From Acinetobacter sp. NIPH 2699 (GTDB lineage: Bacteria > Pseudomonadota > Gammaproteobacteria > Pseudomonadales > Moraxellaceae): a stretch of 64,000 nt of DNA. Shown piece after piece: positions 44,701-52,640 of the stretch. The position numbers and the translations under genes are program-made. The stretch covers positions 62,001 to 126,000 of the forward strand of contig NZ_JAKZGL010000006.1 in NCBI RefSeq assembly GCF_022549355.1, written 5' to 3'. The notes beneath the pieces are model-generated. The model ran no database searches, was not told the origin of the DNA, and saw only the letters and a program-made list of their open reading frames with translations. The number at the start of each line of letters is the position of its first letter. Position 1 is the stretch's first letter.

Positions 44701-45027
44701 AGCGGGTTCCTCAATACTGGTGAAACCAGAGTTAGAATCTTAGTCAATGATAAATGTGCCCAATGGCACCATTTTGTACCGCTAATCGTGCAACAAGTTA
44801 TAGTTCGGTACAAGCTCTTGCAGGTCATTTCTTAGTGACTGCTAAGTCAAAGTTTGTTAGGTCACCTGCTCAAGCCATTAGATTGTAGCGTTTTTATTAT
44901 TTTTTACGTCAACTGCTTGTTGAAAATCGTAAGCAGCTGTGTATGACAGGGTGAGCCTTCATTTATTGATGATAATCAATGGTTCAAATAGAAAAGGCGC
45001 TTTAAGCGCCTTTTGAAGAAATTTGGT
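44701..45027 (-). other. Intergenic region with inverted repeats upstream of acyl-CoA dehydrogenase
   Basis: No gene is seen. TTGTACCG (44774-44781) and CGGTACAA (44816-44823) form an exact 8-base inverted repeat with a 34-base spacer. GTGCC-CAAT-GGCAC lies near 44756. Further right, ATTGAT-GATA-ATCAAT near 44965 is another palindrome. The first two are placed where an operator for the dehydrogenase gene would be. Confidence 0.5.
44992..45014 (-). terminator. Terminator after the LTxxQ lipoprotein gene
   Basis: AAAAGGCGCT-TTA-AGCGCCTTTT is a perfect hairpin 14 bases beyond the stop codon of the minus-strand gene. Confidence 0.9.
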
Positions 45028-45435
45028 TTAGGTGGTCGGGTTCGTTTGACGCTTAAATTGTGATTTGTCTGGCGTGAAACGTACTTCACATTTGCCTTGA
45101 ATGGTGCGTTGTTGCCATTGGACGTTAACGGTTTGTCCTACTTTTTTACCTTCACAGGCTTTTTCAATGAGTGCGCGTTGTTGTTGGCGATCTTGGCGAA
45201 TTTTTTCCTGTTGTTGCTGGCGTTGCTCACGTTTTGCTTGCCATTCAGCACGTTGTTCAGGAGTAAGTTGTTGGCGTTGTTTATGATTACGGTGTTCGCC
45301 ATCTTTTTTCATTTGATGTTTGCCATGATGCTGCTTTTCGTCAGCATGTTTGTTTTGTGGTGTTGATTGGCACGCGGTTAACGCAAAAACCGAACCGAGG
45401 AGTGTGGTCATAAATGCAACTTTTGTCTTGTTCAT
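45028..45435 (-). CDS. Small lipoprotein with LTxxQ motif (CpxP/Spy-like features)
   Basis: A protein of 135 residues. I start at ATG 45435 (MNKTKVAFMTTLLGSVFALTAC): the lipobox LTAC gives a lipoprotein cut at residue 22. The longer frame to 45669 overlaps baeS and is unlikely. After a His/Lys-rich linker comes LTPEQRAEWQAKREQRQQQQEKIRQ, the LTxxQ motif of CpxP/Spy periplasmic chaperones, and a C-terminal strand region with two cysteines (EKACEGKKVG, IQGKCEVRF). It is divergent from baeSR, which in enteric bacteria controls spy, so it may belong to the same envelope stress response. This is inference. Confidence 0.82.
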   Translation of the reverse strand: MNKTKVAFMTTLLGSVFALTACQSTPQNKHADEKQHHGKHQMKKDGEHRNHKQRQQLTPEQRAEWQAKREQRQQQQEKIRQDRQQQRALIEKACEGKKVGQTVNVQWQQRTIQGKCEVRFTPDKSQFKRQTNPTT

Positions 45436-45565
45436 TGTTTTATCCAGCAAATAGGTTGTGATTTGATGGTTAAAGATTAGATAATAAAAATGAAGAAACA
45501 ATGGAGAGTTTTTTTGAACCATGTTGGTTACAATCCATAAATAGAACACTATTGAGACTAAGCTT

Positions 45566-47236
45566 TTGAATGTTCGTCGTGTCCCGATTGCCTTACGTTT
45601 ATTTCTGACTGTGCTGCTGACCACTTTGCTGATCGCGACGATTAGCTTGGGTGTGTTGCATTGGACCATGCAAAAGAACTTTGCACGTTATGTTGCTGAT
45701 GTGGAAATGCAGAAGCTAGATCGACTCATTGCCAATTTAGGCAATGTATACACGATGTATCATGATTGGGGCAATGCAATTCAGGCGCAAATTTTACAGA
45801 TTGAAGGAACTGCGGCACCTGACGACTATGACCGTCTATCGCAATGGTGGTTACGCCGACAATATGACATTGCACTACAACAGCGCTATTTTAATGAGCA
45901 TACTTTATTAAACCTTGCCCCAACATTGACTCAAAATAATACTGAAATAAGAAATCGTCAGATTTTTAATGAAGAAGAACTCAGTGTTTTAAAGCAAAAC
46001 CTACCTTCAGAATATCAACCATTTGAAGGTTTGCGTTTCCCGCTCAGTCAGAGTCAGTTTCGTTTAAAGAAAGAAGCTTCGAACAATGCACAGGAACGTA
46101 AACCGAATAGTTCGAATGAGCAGGGAAAAAAGCGTTTTGTTTCGATTCCTGATCGCTTGGGGCTGAGTTCTCGATTGTCTTTATATAATGAAAAACAGCA
46201 ATTTATTGTGGGGGAACCAACCACAGATCAAATTTCGTATCGTCCGATTATGGTTGAACAAAAGGTGGTTGGTTATCTTGGCTTAAAGCCTGTACTCGAC
46301 CAAGATGATGCATCGAGTATCAATTTCTTTAGTAATCAAAAGCGTTATTTGTTTTTAGTATACGTCTTAACAGTCTTATCGAGTATGGTTGCTGCGTTGT
46401 TGATGGCGACCTATTTTAAAAAGCCAATTCAACGCTTGCTCAAGGCAACCTTAGAATTGACTAGAGGGAATTATCAGCATCAGGTGTTGATTAAAAGAAA
46501 TGATGAGTTGGGTGATTTGTCCAATCAACTGAATCATTTAGCAGATATTCTACATCAGCATGAACAGTCTCGTCGTCAATGGGTGGCAGATACGTCTCAT
46601 GAACTGAAAACGCCTCTAGCCGTGCTACAAGCGCAAATTGAGGCAATGCAAGATGGCATCCGTAAAGCCACACCTGAGCATTTGGCTGCGATGATGCGAC
46701 AAGTGGAAAGTTTAAAGAAGTTGACCCAAGATTTGGCCGATTTGGCACAAGCAGAGGCACAACAATTGAAGTGTTATTTTGCTGAGGTCAACCCATGGGA
46801 GATCGTGCTTCAAGAACTCGATAATTTTAAATCAACCTTTGAGCAGCATCAGCTTGACGTTTCATTTGTTGGTGAGGGTGCTGTTTTATCTTTGGATCGT
46901 GATCGTTTTAAACAGATTATCGTCAACTTATTTGGAAATTGTGTTCGCTACACTGAACAAGGTGGAAAAATACAGATTCACACTCAACAAAATGAGCAAC
47001 AATGGATACTGTATGTGGATGATAGTCCATTCGGTGTCAATGATGAGCAGTTGGCACGTTTAGGAGAACGCTTCTATCGCGTCGATGACTCGCGTACCCG
47101 CAGTACAGGTGGAACGGGGTTAGGCTTGGCACTTTCATGTAAGTTGGTACAAGCATTGGGTGGTTCACTGACTTTTGAGCATTCACCATTAGGCGGATTG
47201 CGTTGTGTGCTGACTTTTCCAAAACAAATGAAATAA
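45566..47236 (+). CDS. baeS: Sensor histidine kinase BaeS
   Basis: The envelope-stress sensor of the BaeSR pair, 556 residues. A membrane helix near 13-32 (LTVLLTTLLIATISLGVLHW) and a second near 267-285 (LFLVYVLTVLSSMVAALLMA) flank a long periplasmic domain; then a HAMP linker, the phosphorylated His345 in VADTSHELKTPLAVLQ, and the ATPase with IVNLFGNCVRYTEQG and GGTGLGLALSCKLV. The start is a TTG at 45566 (MNVRRVPIALRLF), since the frame has no earlier ATG. baeR follows after 46 bases. In Acinetobacter it affects efflux pump expression and tigecycline response (known of the family). Confidence 0.93.
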   Translation: MNVRRVPIALRLFLTVLLTTLLIATISLGVLHWTMQKNFARYVADVEMQKLDRLIANLGNVYTMYHDWGNAIQAQILQIEGTAAPDDYDRLSQWWLRRQYDIALQQRYFNEHTLLNLAPTLTQNNTEIRNRQIFNEEELSVLKQNLPSEYQPFEGLRFPLSQSQFRLKKEASNNAQERKPNSSNEQGKKRFVSIPDRLGLSSRLSLYNEKQQFIVGEPTTDQISYRPIMVEQKVVGYLGLKPVLDQDDASSINFFSNQKRYLFLVYVLTVLSSMVAALLMATYFKKPIQRLLKATLELTRGNYQHQVLIKRNDELGDLSNQLNHLADILHQHEQSRRQWVADTSHELKTPLAVLQAQIEAMQDGIRKATPEHLAAMMRQVESLKKLTQDLADLAQAEAQQLKCYFAEVNPWEIVLQELDNFKSTFEQHQLDVSFVGEGAVLSLDRDRFKQIIVNLFGNCVRYTEQGGKIQIHTQQNEQQWILYVDDSPFGVNDEQLARLGERFYRVDDSRTRSTGGTGLGLALSCKLVQALGGSLTFEHSPLGGLRCVLTFPKQMK

Positions 47237-47282
47237 CATTAAGATCCTCTATTGGTTGAGGATCATGAATAGGATGAAGACC

Positions 47283-47969
47283 ATGAAACATATTATGTTG
47301 GTTGAAGATGAAGTTGAACTGGCACAGTTGGTTCGTGATTATTTAGAAGCGGCTGGTTTTGAAGTCAGTATGTTTCATGATGGTCAAGATGCTTATACCC
47401 AGTTTCAGCAACGCAAGCCAAGTTTGATGATTCTGGATTTGATGGTGCCACGTATGGATGGCTTGACCATTTGCCGTAAGGTACGTGAGCAATCTGACTT
47501 GCCGATTATTATGGTGACTGCGCGTACCGAAGAAATTGATCGTGTCTTGGGCTTAAATATGGGTGCGGATGACTATATCTGTAAACCTTTTAGTCCTAAG
47601 GAATTGGTTGCGCGTGTTCAAGCCGTTTTACGCCGTTTAGAACGCAAGGCTGAACCTGAACAAAATGATTTATTCCGTATTGATAAAGCACAGCAACGGA
47701 TTTGGTATCAACAAAAAGCCTTAACCTTGACCCCGACAGAATTCCGTTTATTGGAGCTGTTTTTAGAACACTTGGGTCAGGTGTATTCACGTGCCCAGTT
47801 ATTGGATCACATCAACCCTGATAGTTTTGATGTGGCAGATCGTGTGATTGATAGTCATATTAAGAATCTGCGTCGCAAGATTTCAGATGCTGCTGAAACG
47901 GGGAATCGTCATGAATGGATTCAAGCCGTGTATGGCGTAGGCTATCGTTTTGAATATCCTGATGAATAA
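47283..47969 (+). CDS. baeR: Response regulator BaeR
   Basis: An OmpR-type regulator of 228 residues. The receiver domain has Asp52 in MILDLMVPRMDGL as phosphorylation site, with LVEDE and MGADDYICKPFSP. The C-terminal winged helix has LTPTEFRLLELFLEHLGQVYSRAQLLD and DRVIDSHIKNLRRKI. I chose ATG 47283 (MKHIMLVEDE); the ORF could start at 47274 or before, but the family starts here. It pairs with BaeS just upstream. Confidence 0.95.
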   Translation: MKHIMLVEDEVELAQLVRDYLEAAGFEVSMFHDGQDAYTQFQQRKPSLMILDLMVPRMDGLTICRKVREQSDLPIIMVTARTEEIDRVLGLNMGADDYICKPFSPKELVARVQAVLRRLERKAEPEQNDLFRIDKAQQRIWYQQKALTLTPTEFRLLELFLEHLGQVYSRAQLLDHINPDSFDVADRVIDSHIKNLRRKISDAAETGNRHEWIQAVYGVGYRFEYPDE

Positions 47970-48123
47970 CAGGATATGGAATGTTAGGGTGTGATGAACA
48001 CCCTATAGGTCAATTTATAAGAATATATTGTGTTACAAGTTGATATGAATGTTAATTAGCTTTTAAAAATTGTTTGTATTAAAAATAAAATTAGAAGAAG
48101 TGTTTGATAAACAGAGGGATAGG

Positions 48124-49242
48124 ATGTTATCAGAAGATGAAAACAATATTATTGGCAGAATTTATGATGCAGCATTAAATCCACAATTATGGCCAGATGT
48201 ACTAAAAAATATTGTCGAGATGACAGCAAGTAAAACAGCGATTTTTACAGCATTAGATCAGCTTAATCCAGATTATGATTTTGTATTCACGCATCAAATT
48301 CCAATAGAAGGTTTAAATGCTTATCAAGATGAACACATCAAAGTGATTGATATGAAGTTGCATACGCAACTGTGGCAACAGGTAGGTGTGGGCGGAATTG
48401 TAAAGCAAAACCTTGCAAGCTATGCACAGATGCCACAATATTCAGATCAATATATTTTTTATGAAAAATGTTTAAAACCGACCAATATTATCCATATCGG
48501 TGCTGTTTTATTAGAGGAGGGTAAACATCGATGGTCAGTTTTAGCTGTTCATCGTTCACCACAATGCCGTGCCTTTCGCGATGATGAATTAGAAACCTTG
48601 ACCCGTTTGGCCACGCATTTACGTCGAGCATTACAGATTCATCGGCAACTTAGTTCAGTAAAACAGGAAAATCGAGAGCTTTATCAGATTTTAGATTGCC
48701 TAAAAACAGGTGTGATTATTCTAGGTGAAGATAAACAGATTTGTTATAGCAACCCCAAGGCCACACAAATTTTAGAACATTCATCATTATTATTTCCAGA
48801 TCAATATAATCGCTTAAAAACACTTTTACATTTTCAGAATCAACTGAATGAAGCAATTGATAGTGCTTTATATCCACAAGTTACGGCCAATACTTTTCAA
48901 TATGGTGGTGTGATTGGTTTGTATGAACAGCCACAAGATACACCTTTGATGTTGACTGTTGTGCCATTATCTAACGTGAAGTTGGCTGCAATATCTGATA
49001 TTTCACACCAGCGTGTTGCTGTTTTTTTGACAGAAACGTCCAAACAAAAGCTTTTGGCGAAGCCGTTTATGCATGACTGCTATGGATTGTCTAAACGTGA
49101 ATTGCAAATATGTGAATTATTTTTGAATGGATATAATTTGGAACAAATAGCAGAGTATTGTGAAATCTCTCTGCAAACAGTACGGACATATTTAAAAAAA
49201 TTTTTTCCAAAACACATTGTTCATCGCAAACAGAGTTTTTAA
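48124..49242 (+). CDS. LuxR-type transcriptional regulator with apparently frameshifted C-terminus
   Basis: A protein of 372 residues. ATG 48124 follows AGAGGG at a good distance; a TTG at 48070 is less likely. The N-terminal 190 residues form a sensor region and a PAS-like fold follows (TGVIILGEDKQICYSNPKATQIL). The C-terminus is a LuxR helix-turn-helix (LSKRELQICELFLNGYNLEQIAEYCEISLQTVRTYLKK). At the A7T6 run (49194-49206) the frame leads to FFPKHIVHRKQSF and stops. The +1 frame from here gives KIFSKTHCSSQTEFLRFLMGL, the usual end of such regulators, and runs to 49286. One base is probably missing, or slippage restores the frame. Confidence 0.85.
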   Translation: MLSEDENNIIGRIYDAALNPQLWPDVLKNIVEMTASKTAIFTALDQLNPDYDFVFTHQIPIEGLNAYQDEHIKVIDMKLHTQLWQQVGVGGIVKQNLASYAQMPQYSDQYIFYEKCLKPTNIIHIGAVLLEEGKHRWSVLAVHRSPQCRAFRDDELETLTRLATHLRRALQIHRQLSSVKQENRELYQILDCLKTGVIILGEDKQICYSNPKATQILEHSSLLFPDQYNRLKTLLHFQNQLNEAIDSALYPQVTANTFQYGGVIGLYEQPQDTPLMLTVVPLSNVKLAAISDISHQRVAVFLTETSKQKLLAKPFMHDCYGLSKRELQICELFLNGYNLEQIAEYCEISLQTVRTYLKKFFPKHIVHRKQSF

Positions 49243-49410
49243 GATTTTTGATGGGATTGACTCTGGATTTTGAGCATATTCCTTAGCAATTTAGCTTACG
49301 CCATACCTAGCTCAGATCGGCAAGATTTTTAGTACGAAGGGGCGTTGTGATGAGGCAATAAGTAATTCAGTTCACCTCTCTATCAAGAAATGAACTGAAT
49401 TAAAGCACTG

Positions 49411-49782
49411 TTAGACACCGCATTTTTCTAAAACGACACCTTGAGTCTTCTCATATTTACCATTGTGTTTATCAATGCTATCTGCCCGAACTTTAACACC
49501 TGATTCTATCTTTTTCTTAAGGTAGTCATCACCACACATTAATCTTTTCATTTGATCTATTACCGAGAGCATTTGTGTTTGTGGGTATGAATCAAAATCT
49601 CGATGCATGGTGAAAACTTCTATATTTGATTTTTTCCCGACATAAGTTAACTCCCATCCTTTAGGGATTGACATGACTTCATTAAAGTATTTTTCAATAA
49701 TTTTTCCTTCAAATTCTTGAGCATAAGCCACTGAAGGTAGATTAAAAAATATAAAACAGAGTGGAAGAAGAAATTTTTTCAT
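49411..49782 (-). CDS. Small secreted protein of unknown function
   Basis: A protein of 123 residues with a clear signal peptide (KKFLLPLCFIFFNLPSVAYA, cut before QEFEG). The mature part has two cysteines (LMCGDDYL and LEKCGV), which could form a disulfide, and a strand-rich middle (GWELTYVGKKSNIEVFTMH). No family is recognised. It stands alone between the LuxR gene and the 193-base repeats. Confidence 0.75.
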   Translation of the reverse strand: MKKFLLPLCFIFFNLPSVAYAQEFEGKIIEKYFNEVMSIPKGWELTYVGKKSNIEVFTMHRDFDSYPQTQMLSVIDQMKRLMCGDDYLKKKIESGVKVRADSIDKHNGKYEKTQGVVLEKCGV

Positions 49783-50419
49783 TAGTTTTCCTTTGCTAAC
49801 GGGGAGGATAAATACGATTTTTTTAGAACTCTTTTAGTAATTCCCATTACATCGTTCCAAAACAATTTACTTATATGAGTATTAAATAAATGAGGAGCAA
49901 AAAACATTCCCAAATGGGGACATTTTGAAAAAATTAAGGGAGGGTTTAGAGTTCTGATGAATAAGTGAGATTGTTTTATCCTGTGAATAACCACAATGTT
50001 ATCCACAGAAAATGTGGATAGTTTCTTATCGGTTTTGAAGAAATTATGTTCTATCTGGCAATAGGATTGAAAAATCAAAAACATTCGCTTATCTTGTCGT
50101 GATTTATAAATATCAAAGTGCTTTGATTGCTATCTATTCGATATTGAACGTTATCCAGTAGATAACCCTTGCACCGCTACAATCGCGGCTCATATCTACA
50201 GAAAATGTGGATAGTTTTCTATAGGTTTTGAAGAAATTATGTTCTGTTTGGCAATAGGACTGAAAAATCAAAAACATTCGCTTATCTTGTCGTGATTTAT
50301 AAATATCAAAGTGCTTTGATTGCTATCTATTCGATATTGAACGTTATCCAGTAAATAACCCTTGCGCCGCTATAACCGCGGCTCATATCCACAGAAAATA
50401 TGGATAGTTTTTGACGAAA
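49783..50419. other. Non-coding region holding the tandem 193-bp repeats
   Basis: I see no convincing gene. An open frame on the minus strand (49782-50084) is partly made of repeat DNA and has no ribosome binding site. DnaA-box-like motifs cluster from 49999 on. Confidence 0.6.
50001..50410. repeat. Two tandem copies of a 193-bp unit plus a partial third
   Basis: Unit 1 (50001-50193) and unit 2 (50194-50386) differ at about eleven positions; a third copy begins at 50387 and fades after some 24 bases. Each unit starts with ATCCACA-GAAAA-TGTGGAT or a close variant, a short hairpin. TTATCCACA, the E. coli DnaA box consensus, stands at 49999-50007. GTTATC-CAGTA-GATAAC lies near each unit's end. 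Each unit closes with the REP-like hairpin also seen at 52519. Confidence 0.93.
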
Positions 50420-51013
50420 CTACGGATGAATGATGATCTTGGTGTTGTTATCGACAAGTTGCCAGATTTCATCCATATCAATATTCCGTACAGCGATACA
50501 GCCTAAAGTCCAATCACCTTGCGGCATATAGGTTGCACTAGAAGGAATGGAGGTACGTTCTTTGGGAACTGTGCCGTGAATCATGACATCACCGCCTGCT
50601 GATCGATTATGCTGTTTCGCATAAGCAAGGTCCGTTTGATTGGGATAAGAAATATGCAGTGATTTATAAAAAGCACTTTGTGGATTTCGCCAATCAATCG
50701 AATACACTCCTTCAGGTGTTTTTCCATCGCCTTCAAATTGTTTATGTCCAATAGGATCAAAACCTAAACGCATTGGATAATCACGTATGATCTCATCATG
50801 GTGTTTAAGTTGAAGACGACGTTTTTCTTTAAAGACTTCTATCTCTGTAATCGGCTTAGTCTGTTTAAGTTGTCGTATTTCTTCAGTCGATAGTGCTGGA
50901 GGCACAAGCACTTGCTGCGGTGAAATGGAACTTGGGATATATTGTCTATACTGATAAATCGCCACCCCTATGATGATAAGGACAATAGCGCATAGCGTCA
51001 GCCAAACTTTCAT
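50420..51013 (-). CDS. L,D-transpeptidase family protein
   Basis: A protein of 197 residues. A membrane anchor (KVWLTLCAIVLIIIGVAIYQY) is followed by a YkuD-like domain: MRLGFDPIGHKQFEGDGKTPEGVYSID, the His in VMIHGTVPKE and the catalytic Cys in WTLGCIAVRN. These enzymes make 3-3 crosslinks in peptidoglycan or attach proteins to it. It resembles YafK more than YcbB, and its small size fits. I start at ATG 51013; a TTG at 51022 adds three residues. The stop lies just beyond the third repeat copy. selO begins upstream of it and they probably share a transcript. Confidence 0.92.
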   Translation of the reverse strand: MKVWLTLCAIVLIIIGVAIYQYRQYIPSSISPQQVLVPPALSTEEIRQLKQTKPITEIEVFKEKRRLQLKHHDEIIRDYPMRLGFDPIGHKQFEGDGKTPEGVYSIDWRNPQSAFYKSLHISYPNQTDLAYAKQHNRSAGGDVMIHGTVPKERTSIPSSATYMPQGDWTLGCIAVRNIDMDEIWQLVDNNTKIIIHP

Positions 51014-51028
51014 AAATCCCAACCTCTT

Positions 51029-52471
51029 TTAAGATGAACAACTCACGACAACCTCAGGCACATCGCTCGGCAATGGTGCGATATCTTGTTCGGTTTCTAA
51101 ATCAATTTGTTTTTGATAAGGCCGATCGAGCAATTTAAACAGACGCTCAACCTCGCTGAAATCGCCACGTTCAGCTTGTTCAATGGCTTTCTGTGCCATG
51201 TGGTTACGCAAAACATAATGTGGATTGACCTGTTGCATTGCTTGGTCCAATTCATCGGTATCTTGATGTTGGCGAATATTTTGATAGCGTGTTAGAAAAT
51301 CATCAAATTGCTGCACATGAATGCAATCATCTCTTAAGGCTTTGTAGTCTTGTTGCTGCAAACGAATAAAGCTTTGGGTGTAATCCAGTTGCTCCGTTTG
51401 CAAAATTCCGAGGAAAGCAAAACTGCAATCTAAACTGTCTTTATGAAAATGGGGCAGTCCCATTTTTTGACATAAACCTTGACCATAATATTGTAAAAAG
51501 GTCGGTTCAAATTGTGCTAAGCATTGCGCCAAATCATGTTTGAATTGTTCTTTATCTTCAGGCTTCGCCAATGGAATGAGTGTATTCAACCATGTCCAAA
51601 GATTCCAATGTCCAATACTGGGCTGATTTTGATAGGTGTATCGACCTTGATAATCTGAATGGTTGTTGATCCAGTTTGGTCGGAAGCGTTCCAAAAAGCC
51701 ATAAGGACCAAAATCAAGTGTTGAGCCTGTAATATTGAGATTATCAGTATTCATAACCCCGTGTGCAAAACCCACCAATTGCCATTTGGCGATCATCATT
51801 GCGGTTCGCTCAATCACTGCTTGAGCAAAAGCAAGAACTGGATGTTTAGCATCTAAACATTCTGGATAATGCCATTCGATACACTTTTGAGTGAACTCGG
51901 GTAAAAGTTCAGGCGCGTATTGATTGATCCATTCAAAATGTCCGAAACGGATGTGACATTCGGAAGTACGTAATAACATTGCCCCCAGTTCTAAGGTCTC
52001 ACGTTGAACGCCTTGCGTCGAGGTGGTAAAACCGACAGCATGGCTTGAGGGGATACCCAAGGCATTGAGTGCATGACCAGCTAAATATTCTCGAATCACC
52101 GAACGAAGTACGGCACGACCATCTCCCATACGAGAGTAGGGTGTTGAACCAGCGCCTTTTAAATGTAGGTCGATGGTTTGTCCTTGCTGATTTAAAATTT
52201 GCCCAATCAACAAACCACGACCATCTCCAAGCTGTCCTGCCCATTGCCCAAACTGATGGCCTGCATAGACCATTGCCAATGGTGGAAATTCAGCAAAGGT
52301 TTTTTGTCCACTACAAATTTCTACCCAGTTGGCTTTATCTTCCTCACTCCACTGTAGGTCATTTGCTAATGCCTCATTGAAATGTCCAGCTTTAGCACCG
52401 CGTAAAGGACTCGGTTGCTGCTGATGATAAAGCTTTGGATCGAGGGATGAGTAGCGTGGATTAAAATGCAT
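51029..52471 (-). CDS. selO: Protein adenylyltransferase SelO (YdiU)
   Basis: A pseudokinase of 480 residues that transfers AMP to Ser, Thr or Tyr of proteins and is linked to redox stress. The signature LKGAGSTPYSRMGDGRAVLRSVIREYLAGHA at about 100-135 is typical, as are YAGHQFGQWAGQLGDGRG and GVMNTDNLNITGSTLDFGPYGF, which holds the metal-binding Asn and Asp. The length is normal. It is followed on the same strand by the L,D-transpeptidase after 15 bases. Confidence 0.96.
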   Translation of the reverse strand: MHFNPRYSSLDPKLYHQQQPSPLRGAKAGHFNEALANDLQWSEEDKANWVEICSGQKTFAEFPPLAMVYAGHQFGQWAGQLGDGRGLLIGQILNQQGQTIDLHLKGAGSTPYSRMGDGRAVLRSVIREYLAGHALNALGIPSSHAVGFTTSTQGVQRETLELGAMLLRTSECHIRFGHFEWINQYAPELLPEFTQKCIEWHYPECLDAKHPVLAFAQAVIERTAMMIAKWQLVGFAHGVMNTDNLNITGSTLDFGPYGFLERFRPNWINNHSDYQGRYTYQNQPSIGHWNLWTWLNTLIPLAKPEDKEQFKHDLAQCLAQFEPTFLQYYGQGLCQKMGLPHFHKDSLDCSFAFLGILQTEQLDYTQSFIRLQQQDYKALRDDCIHVQQFDDFLTRYQNIRQHQDTDELDQAMQQVNPHYVLRNHMAQKAIEQAERGDFSEVERLFKLLDRPYQKQIDLETEQDIAPLPSDVPEVVVSCSS

Positions 52472-52518
52472 TAGATTAAGATCTTGGTGGAGGTGAATAA
52501 AGACTATAGCAAATTTTG

Positions 52519-52568
52519 ATATGAGCTGCGATTGTAGCAGCGCAAGGGCGATTGTAGCGATGCAAGGT
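52519..52568 (+). repeat. REP-like dispersed hairpin repeat
   Basis: GCTGC-GATTGTA-GCAGC at 52527-52543 forms a hairpin inside a 31-base stretch that recurs, inverted, at the end of both 193-base units (50166-50196 and 50359-50389). The copies differ, but changes occur in pairs and keep the stem. A second, partial copy (GCGATTGTAGCGATGCAAGG) follows at 52549-52568. Confidence 0.8.
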
Positions 52569-52640
52569 AATCGAAGCTATGCAGAATTTAACTGGCATAA
52601 AAAATGGCCTCATAGAGAGACCATTTTAAAAATCATTGAT

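Noticed and set aside
45436..45669. Extended start of the lipoprotein gene at 45669
   Set aside because: It would overlap baeS and place a lipobox 100 residues inside the protein; ATG 45435 gives a proper leader.
49782..50084. Minus-strand open frame of 100 residues
   Set aside because: It partly consists of the 193-bp repeat, has no ribosome binding site or recognisable domain and runs through hairpins.
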